A stretch of 64,000 nt of DNA. Source: Adineta vaga. Lineage: Eukaryota > Rotifera. The stretch is from contig CP075492.1 of the NCBI GenBank assembly GCA_021613535.1, positions 5,766,001-5,830,000 on the forward strand, written 5' to 3'. The notes beneath the pieces are model-generated. The model worked only from the letters and a program-made list of their open reading frames with translations. It had not been told where the DNA came from and did not search any database. Position 1 is the stretch's first letter. Every line of letters starts with the position of its first letter. Of this stretch, positions 56,321 through 64,000 are shown one piece after another. A program made the position numbers and the translations under genes.

Positions 56321-58698
56321 TCAAATCCATTGAATTGATTGACCTTGTAGTTTAATTGCACCGATTTGCTGTTGTCCAATAGTGATGTGATACAAACCAG
56401 GATGAAGCCATTTAGATGCATTTTGAGCAATAGTAAGTGCTGTTTCGATAGTAAAAGGAAAGAAGACTTCTTTTGTTTCATTGACTTTTAAATGAACACG
56501 GTCAAAGCCAAATAATTGCTTAAAAGGTACAATTTGATCACGAGTTACATTCGATGCTGTTACATAAGCTAGAACAACATCATCACCATCGAATGTTCCT
56601 GTATTTGTAACATTAATTCGAATTGACGAAATTAGTGTCCGTTCTTGCCAGTGAATCTTTTTCGTAATCGATTGTATTGAATATGAAGTGCTGAGTGAAT
56701 TATTATTCCATGTATAATTGAAAGTCGTATAAGATAAACCATATCCAAATTCATATACTGCTTTACCAGTATAGAATTTATACGTTCGACCAGGATTAGT
56801 TGCTGATGGTCTCATTTGCATATCGAACATACTGACTTCATTGACATAGGATGCCGGATAAATCGTCACTGGTAAACGACCAGCTGGATTATATTGTCCA
56901 AATACGACTGAAGCTACTGCCAACCCACCTGATTGACCAGGATAACCCATCCATATAAGACTTGCACATTTGATCGAATCTCGAATATAGGATAGATCAA
57001 TTCCACCACCTGCCATAATGACGATATGTAATGATGAACGAGTAACTTTTTCTAATTGTTTTATTAAAACAAGTTGAACATCTGGTAAAGCAATCGATTG
57101 ACGATCAGTACCTTCTCGTTCAATAGTATGATCAATGCCACCAAAGAAAAAAACGATATCAGAAGTTTGAGCTAAACGAATAGCTGCAGCAAAATCTCGC
57201 TCATCATGATGAGACATTCCACAACCACGAGCATAGACAATATCAATGGATTTACCTTATAAAGTAGATGAAACATAGAACTAGAATTTTGCTTCGTTTT
57301 GTCAAACCTGATGTTAAGTTTTTGAATCCAGTCAATGGATCAATAAGAAATGGTGCTCGTCCATGATAGATACCTTGCATTTGTACTGTCGCATCTGCTG
57401 TTGGTCCAATTAAGGCAATTCTTTTATTTGTCAATTGATTCATATTCAATGGTAATGCTTGATTGATATTTTTCAATAAAACAATACTTTCTTGTGCACT
57501 AATAAATGATAATTGTCTTGCTTCTATTGTATCTACATCATTCTTATTCAATTGTCGATAGATTTGTTGTTCTGGTGGATCAAACCAACCTAATCGAATT
57601 AAAACATCATATGTACGCATCAATGCTTGATCAATATCTGTTTCATTAATCCATTTCTTTTTTAATGCATCATTCATATGAAATAAATAGAAAACTCCAC
57701 ATTCAAGATCTGTACCAGCATGTAAAGCAACTGCAACTGTTTCTTCATCTGTTGATGTGTAATGATGTGTATGTAAAATATCTGATATAGCATTACAATC
57801 ACTTACAACGAAACCATTCAAATGATATGCTTCTCTATTGAAAAATAAAATGGATCGAATGGAATCTGTTGAAATCTTTCCTTTACCTAGCGATAGTTTC
57901 TAAGAGAAATTGATGAGCACAGGCCGGTATTCCATTGATTGAATTATAACTACACATGATACTCGCAACTTGTGCATCTTGTATACAAGTTTTAAAAGGT
58001 AGAAGATATGTTTCGACAAGATCTTGATCAGAAACGATTGCATTAAAATGATGTCGATCGATTCCATTCCAATTCTCTAAATCATAAGCATCGAAATGTT
58101 TACAGTTGGCTGCAATCTTTAAATATCGTTCATCATCACCACGTTGTAAACCTTGAATAAGTGCATAGACATATTGAGATGTAAGAAATGGATCTTCATC
58201 CGGCGTTTCTTGTCCACGTCCCTATCGTGGATCACGAAAAATATTTATATTCGGTGTAAAAAACGTAAGACCAGCACGACCGGCATTGTTAAAAGCACGT
58301 GCTTCTGTCGATATGATACTAGCGATTTGATAGACGAGATGCATATTAAATGTTGCACCAAGATTAATTGGCATTGGAAAAGAACTTGCTGCAGACAGGT
58401 CACCACCAAAGAATACACCAGGAGAATAAGCAAGACCGTGAAGAGCTTCGGACCACCATTCATATTTTGGTAAACCAAGACGTGGTATACTTTCAGCAGT
58501 TGTAATCATTTGAGAGATTTTTTCAATCGTAGTCATACGACTTATTAAATCAGCAGCTCGTTGTCGAGATGTGAATGATTGATTACAAATAGGAAATTTT
58601 GATAAGGGACCTGATTGACAATCAGGAAAACTAGGTGTTTGACTATTTGTTTGACATATTAGGCTAAAGAGTAGGAATACGACGATAACACGATTCAT
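56321..58698 (-). pseudogene. glycoside hydrolase family 3 (beta-xylosidase/glucosidase type), in-frame TAG
   Basis: Exons 57887-58698, 57308-57834 and 56321-57255 make a 757-codon frame with one internal stop. The signal peptide MNRVIVVFLLFSLICQTNSQ marks secretion. GH3 landmarks: EWWSEALHGLAYSPG, NINIFRDPR, GRGQETPDEDPF, ANCKHFDAYDLE, the nucleophile Asp in GFVVSDCNAI, AGTDLECG, ESIVLLKN, GGGIDLSY, GYPGQSGG, GRLPVT, YEFGYGLSY and a C-terminal fibronectin-III-like part. The family reads FRDPRWGRGQETPGEDP; here the Trp codon is TAG (58222-58224). The rest is intact. The plan is that of plant/fungal beta-D-xylosidases acting on plant-wall oligosaccharides, but animal homologues exist. Recent nonsense allele, stop readthrough or base error are all possible. 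Confidence 0.85.
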
Positions 58699-58823
58699 CT
58701 TTATCATACACAATGAAGGAGAATACATTCTTAAATAACACACCTCAAGATAAGACTTCAGATAAGTATTTTTACTAAGTAAATTTTTTATCAATTCAAT
58801 TTTTATTTTATTCAAAAATATTA

Positions 58824-59225
58824 TTAAAAATCGATTAAATCAGTCAGTTTACGAAGAGCTCGTCGACGTTCTTGTGACCATGAACATCGACCCGTTGCTG
58901 GTCGATTACATTTATTCTTTGAACAGCATGTGATATCTTCATAAACATTCGTTGCAGTTTGTAACGTTTTACATGTACTCTTACTCACAATTGTATAGGC
59001 CCATTTTTTTGTTTGTGCTGTTTGTTCTTGTTGATTACAAGCTTGATCATCTTTTGTACATTGAAAACGATATTTTGCACATTGACATGGTTCATCTGAA
59101 CCACATTTGATGGTCTTTGGAGATAATGTACATTGTCTATCCGTGCCTGTATAACATTGAATTGCTAATGTATTGGTGAATAGGAAGCAAAATACGACGA
59201 GAAAAAGAAATATTCGACGGTACAT
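58824..59225 (-). CDS. secreted LU/Ly6-type cysteine-rich protein
   Basis: From MYRRIFLFLVVFCFLFTNTLA (signal peptide) the mature 112 residues begin IQCYTGTDRQC and end their Cys-rich part with DITCCSKNKCNRP. The C-terminal CCSxxxCN and the opening QCYTG are the signature of the three-finger LU (Ly6/uPAR) fold; about 12 cysteines are present. A basic tail follows (CSWSQERRRALRKL). No GPI-type hydrophobic C-terminus, so it is secreted. I chose the second Met (59225) because the upstream frame (from 59273) would bury the signal peptide. A TATA-like TATATATAAA on the minus strand lies near 59288-59297. Confidence 0.7.
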   Translation of the reverse strand: MYRRIFLFLVVFCFLFTNTLAIQCYTGTDRQCTLSPKTIKCGSDEPCQCAKYRFQCTKDDQACNQQEQTAQTKKWAYTIVSKSTCKTLQTATNVYEDITCCSKNKCNRPATGRCSWSQERRRALRKLTDLIDF

Positions 59226-59915
59226 TATAAATGTAAAGAAATGAGAAGAAAAAAGAAGTAACTCAAGTTTCATATTTTATTAATTCGCATTTATATATAT
59301 TTTGCATACCTGTGTCTGGTGCCGTACGAGTATTTATGTCGTCATTACTCTATACATTGATTGTGAATAACATATTTTAATTATGACCGAACGAAAGAAA
59401 AAAAAAGAACATGATTGATTATTTTTTTTTCTTTTGAAATTACTAATAGCATACGACAGGTGTGCATGTACGAATGAGAGAGAAGCATTGATCAAATATT
59501 CGTATCCATAGTACAGAGAGAAATGCTAATAGATTGCGTTTAGCTTTCATGAATAAAGCATTGAAAATACTTGTAAAAAATTTAAGAACGTAATTGTTAT
59601 GATAGTCAATGACGTAGATACTCCAGTCATTTACCGACAGAGTCAACATAAAATCGGAGCCGAAACTGGTCTTTTTCTAGTTTGTTGGTGTCTGTTAAAG
59701 CAAATCAGTCTCTCTATTTTTCGGATATATTGTTCAATGTCTAGGACAAAGTATACAAGGAAATTGTTCTCCAAAGAGAGAGAGATAGAGAAAAGATTAT
59801 TTTCATTGGTATTTTGATGAAAACCAATGAGTAGTTTTAGAAAATCTCTCTCTGCGTAGGTGATTTTCCTAACTTGCATCAATCAGAAAGTACCAGAAAT
59901 TAATCTATAAAAGCG
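59226..59915. other. divergent intergenic
   Basis: Carries the TATA-like elements of both flanking genes (near 59290 on minus, CTATAAAAG at about 59904-59912 on plus). AT-rich with frequent stops; no gene recognised. Confidence 0.4.
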
Positions 59916-62139
59916 ATGGTTCTCCGATGTTTTTATTACATTTTAATTCTGATCAAATTGAAAGGTAAGTTCAAGATATGAATAATTATTTTTCAAGAGA
60001 ATTTTCTCATTTTGATTTAGCTTATCCTGAACAAGAATGTTTCAGTGGCGATTTTGGTTATTCTTTATTACTGTATTTCATATGCAGTCGCATTTTCATC
60101 CTTAACTATTTTGGAAAATATGGGAACTCAATTTATGCCAATTAATATGGATGCTCTCCATCTTGGAAATATTTCGGTTCAAACAAAAATGAAATGTGCT
60201 ATTCAATGCCATTCTAATCATCAATGCCGCACATTTAATTTTGATACAAGTACCCAGATATGTCAACTATTTCAAGGAGATAAATTTGCTACAGGTACAA
60301 TCGTTCCTGGTGCACAAACAATAGTGGCCGGTTCTTTTAAATGGATGAATACGCTTTTCGATGCTCATGGTCAACCATGCAATGCTTGTAAAGATAATCG
60401 ATTTTTAAGATGTGTTAATAGTCTATGTGATTGCCAACAGAATACTTATTGGGATGGTACAGTTTGTTTACCACAATTACCGATGCCATGTATGGAATGT
60501 GAACCAAGCAAAAATATGTGCCGTTCTGATCTTAGTTTAACATGTCAATCATATAATAAATGTGATTGTAAGTTCATTGTTTTATTTCTGTGTGAATTCA
60601 TAACGGTCTGAAGATATTTTCTGAATGCATCACGTAATTGATGCAGTGGCATTCTGAAGAATTGTTTTCATTAGTCGTCTTTTAGTATTACAGATATTTT
60701 GTAACTGTCTAACTATGTTTTATTCTTTTAGATGCAAACAAAACTTGCAACGTCACTGATATTCATACAACAGAGCCCACGACAGAAGGCACTACGACAA
60801 CTGCAACGGAAACAGGTAAACATTTAGTCCGATGCTTCATTTTTACAGGAAGTTAACGTCTATACAAGTCAAACTTTTTGTTCCTAATACAGTAGTAAAT
60901 ACTGTATTGATCGTCATCAGAGAAATAGATAAAGCTTGAATTTTTACTCCCAAAACAATCCAACTATTTTTTTCTGAGACAAGCTTTAGATACGAGGATT
61001 TATCATCGATGTTGAGCGCAGAATGTAAATATGTCAATCAATAGATTATATGTTATTTTTAATAGTATATTCATCGTCAACACCTTCAGTTGGTAGTTGG
61101 ATATCTGTTGGCAACATGAGTGCTGCACGATCTCATCACACAAGCGTTTTATTGTCATCAGAAAATGACACCGTTCTGATCGCTGGTGGCTTTTCGCCAA
61201 AGATTGATAAATTCATTCTAGCCAATAAATCTTTTATGATTTGTGGCCAGATGCTGAATACTCGAGCTTATATGACCGCTGCTGAAATGATTCCATCAAA
61301 TATAATTCTTTTTGTTGGCGGCGAAGACTGGAATGGAAATGCTATTGTTTCAAACATTGCGGAGGTATTTGATGTAAATCTAGGAGCAGTTAATTCTACG
61401 GTTAAGACAATGAATAGTTGGTCGAGACATTCAATGGTTTTCCTCCAGGCCTCTATCAAGATGGCTATTGATAGATAGTTCATCAACTACAAATGTAATT
61501 GAACTTTTAGATCCGGCAACGCTCAGTTTCAATTCAATATATAACTCAATGCATGCGAACCGATCATCCTTCACAACCACTGTATTGACATTAATCAATT
61601 CCTCAGACGACTTTGTTCTCATCGTTGGTGGTGAAAATACTGATACCAACATTGCCTATGCATCCGCCGAACTATATAATGTAACATCAGGTCAATTCAC
61701 CTTCGTATCTAACAGTATGAACGCTGCCCGTTATTTACACTCAGCTACTGCTCTGCTCCTACCAGGAAAAGTACTTCTATGTGGCGGTATCGATAGTAAC
61801 CTAATTCCACTAGCTAGTTGCGAATTGTATGATCACGCTTCGGAAAACTTTTCTTTTACAAGAACAAATATGTCTAGCCAACGACTTTATCATACAGCTA
61901 CTTTGTTGAACAATGGTAAGATACTTATTGCAGGCGGAACTGCGAATTTGACTAATGGACTCAGAAGTACAGAGCTGTATGACCCGATCACAAACACGTT
62001 CATATCTGGTCCTCCACTCAAAATCGCTCGATTTGCACACTCAGCCACCCTACTGCAACCGTCTGGTAACGTACTTGTTTGTGGTGGCGAGATATTTACT
62101 TGGAACGGACTCTTCGATTGTGAACTGTATTATCCTTGA
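59916..62139 (+). pseudogene. secreted/anchored protein with PAN-like domain and Kelch repeats, one frameshift
   Basis: Exons 59916-59964, 60046-60567, 60732-60815 and 61066-62139. The N-terminus MVLRCFYYILILIKLK joins VAILVILYYCISYAVA, a hydrophobic signal/anchor. A PAN/apple-like Cys module follows (KMKCAIQCHSNHQCRTFNFD), then a Cys-rich linker (CNACKDNRFLRC, CMECEPSKNMC), a Thr-rich stalk and five to six Kelch/galactose-oxidase-type blades (VLIAGGFS, ILFVGGED, VLIVGGEN, VLLCGGID, ILIAGGTA, VLVCGGEI). Near 61447-61470 the frame changes: the first frame stops after KMAIDR and the propeller resumes one frame on. CTATAAAAG sits only about 10 bases before the first ATG, so the annotated start may lie upstream of the true TSS. 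Ligand and role unknown. Confidence 0.65.
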
Positions 62140-64000
62140 CTTATTCTCACAGAGCATACGTATAGTTTTATATTGTTGTCCATACTGTGACGGCGCACTT
62201 GATTTCTATTCAACTCTTTTAAGCGCTTTTAGCCTTTAAGAATCTGACATGTCTAGAGGCTGAAGCTTTTAAAAATGTGTTTCGATAGTAATTTCCCAGC
62301 AATAAATGATACGTAGCGTTTATATCCATCCAGTGTGTTTGATGCATCATTTTGGATGGATATCAGTTGCGAAAAAAATCATTATTATAGGTAATTATGA
62401 GCATCATGCCAGATACTGAAAAAGGTGTCAATAGTGAGTCGAAGCTATCGAAACGATGAAGTTATCAGTTCTATATTATGGTTTTATAATTTTTACATGA
62501 TACCAAAATTGAAAGGTTTATTAGTTGGTTATTGTCATCACATTTAAAGTATTGAAGAAGTGCCTTTTCTATTGCGCAAGCATCAAGATTTGCAAAATAT
62601 CAATGATTACTAGTAGTAAAAAAACACCAGAAATATGCTGATGTAAATAAAGAGAAATAATATTGTGACAAATTATGATAGTTTTGGAAAAATAACCAAC
62701 CGATTGTTCAATCTTCTTCTGCATTATATATTTGAGTAGTAACTCGAATAATTTACAGGTATTCACACACTGTGGAATTACTTAATTATAGGATTGATTA
62801 CGGAGCAGAATCACAATCGAAAAAATATTGCTTTTATCTTATGACGAACGTAACCATATTCTGTACGTTATGTTCGATTCTTCAAAACATAAATATAAAA
62901 AAACAAAAACTGACGTTTTCTTTTGTCTTAATTCACTAGGAATGAATAAAAAGCGACAACAAAAACAATACACAAACATACACACACCTATATCTATATA
63001 TGTTTATATATATAGATATGTCTATTTATTTATGTATTAGCACGAAGAAAATCAACGATGCTAAAGATGATAATTAGATAAAAATATGTCAGCGAGCTTT
63101 TACCAAAAAATACGTTTTCTCTTCGATATAGGATATTCGGTTCCATATATTCCAAAAGGTACGACTTACTTCTCTATGATATATAGTTTATTGGAAAAAA
63201 TCACTAGCAATTCAGTATGCTTTAATTTCAGTTCTTCTGCGTTGATGATAGTTCAAAAATTGAGCGTTTTTGAAATTTCAATGTATCAGAAATTGCTGAG
63301 TTCGATCCGGATATATGGTTATATTTGTATCCAAAGCGAGATTATTTTTCGTGCCTGACATTTGGACCGACGCGGAAAGTTTGCACTCAAACCCATGTTC
63401 CATTTCGATCCGTGTTCAGGTGCTCGGCCGAGTTGCAGAATTCTGCATCAGATAATTTAACAGAAGCCCTATACCTTATTATTTCGTTAATCTTATTATT
63501 GAGTTATCTGAAACATTTCCGACACTATTGTATCTAAATAGTCATTTGTATTTTCGCCTTCTTTTTATTCCGTGAAAAACCATAACATGCATCCTTAGAA
63601 ATGAGATTATACTCAAAATCATAGGAAATCGCAATTTTTTCGGTATATGAAAGAGTTAGATAATCCATAATACTCTTTTATTCCATTACCGGCAGCAAGA
63701 TAATTCCTACTTATTACATGAAAAAAAAAGAAAAGTTATTTTGTATGTTGTACTATGTAGTATCACCACTTGATACATAAATTAAGAGAGAAGTTCTACT
63801 TCGCTGTATTCTATATATTGACCACTTTGACGCTTTTTCATAACAAGTACACGAAAGCTGCAAAATATGTGAATGCTATTAATTACTTGTATTTCACCAT
63901 AATGTCCGCGTTCAGTAACTGCTTCGAGACCCGTCGATCCGTTATAAAGAAGTTGCCAGCTACTGCCTTGCTGTAGCATTTTTTTGCTTGTTTCGTTACT
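62140..64000. other. AT-rich region, no firm gene
   Basis: Only short frames. A minus-strand frame at 63782-63979 (65 residues, starting MLQQGSSWQLLYNGSTG and ending IEYSEVELLS before TAA) has coding-like composition and could be the 3' end of a gene running in from beyond the window; I do not recognise it. A TA/CA microsatellite lies at about 62975-63030. Confidence 0.35.

Noticed and set aside
1-64000. tRNA or rRNA genes, transposon ORFs, telomeric repeats
   Set aside because: No cloverleaf with A/B boxes, no reverse transcriptase or DDE motifs and no long terminal or inverted repeats could be identified by eye.

Overview
The window is nuclear DNA of a small invertebrate animal, most likely a bdelloid rotifer. 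That assignment is inference. It rests on AT-rich DNA, very short introns (mostly 45 to 65 bases, GT-AG), an ADP-ribosyltransferase/TPR gene pair of the type abundant in bdelloids, lineage-type short 7-TM receptors, a GH3 glycosidase of possibly foreign origin, and animal developmental genes (TCF/LEF with C-clamp, LHX6/8-class LIM-homeobox). Most exons were joined by eye, using splice consensus, reading phase and protein-family resemblance. No search was run. Layout: 1.5-2.0 kb, a PLAC8-type cysteine-rich protein in three small exons. 2.8-10.4 kb, two ADP-ribosyltransferase-fold proteins (the first with degenerate catalytic motifs, the second with intact motifs plus a TPR tail) flanking a peptide-type GPCR and a small secreted Cys-rich protein. 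10.9-13.0 kb, a signal-anchored extracellular protein with several apparent one-base lesions. 13.6-14.6 kb, a low-complexity ORF pair. 14.9-23.2 kb, TMEM181 in two halves about 6 kb apart, with a complete 1084-residue Pro/Gly/Met-repeat gene lying between them on the same strand. 23.4-26.0 kb, a peroxisomal acyl-CoA oxidase ending in SKL. 26.8-27.6 kb, mitochondrial Mn-superoxide dismutase. 27.8-35.1 kb, two gamma-glutamyltransferase paralogues (the second frameshifted) with Mediator subunit MED21 between them on the other strand. 35.9-38.7 kb, a STRA6-like multispanning receptor with frameshifts. 39.4-40.6 kb, the LIM-homeobox gene. 41.3 kb, a small secreted protein. 42.0-44.7 kb, an ALDH8A1-type aldehyde dehydrogenase with an antisense membrane-protein ORF inside its one long intron. 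45.2-48.1 kb, a two-TOG XMAP215/CKAP5-type protein. 48.9-49.7 kb, a pair of tiny hydrophilins. 50.6-51.9 kb, TCF/LEF. 52.0-53.5 kb, a second GPCR. 54.1-54.4 kb, a peptide-hormone-like precursor. 55.3-55.9 kb, a secreted Pro-rich repeat protein ending in a furin-like site plus FFFWN. 56.3-58.7 kb, a GH3 glycosidase with an in-frame TAG where the family has Trp. 58.8-59.2 kb, an LU/Ly6-type secreted protein. 59.9-62.1 kb, a PAN-like/Kelch secreted protein with a frameshift. Functional themes are oxidative and redox metabolism (SOD2, two GGT genes, ACOX, ALDH, hydrophilins), secreted/receptor signalling genes, and developmental transcription factors. No operon-like co-regulation is evident. About nine single-base lesions (indels plus one nonsense codon) fall in six genes while their neighbours are intact. 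This means either real decay of accessory genes or residual assembly errors, and that choice affects how several entries should be read.
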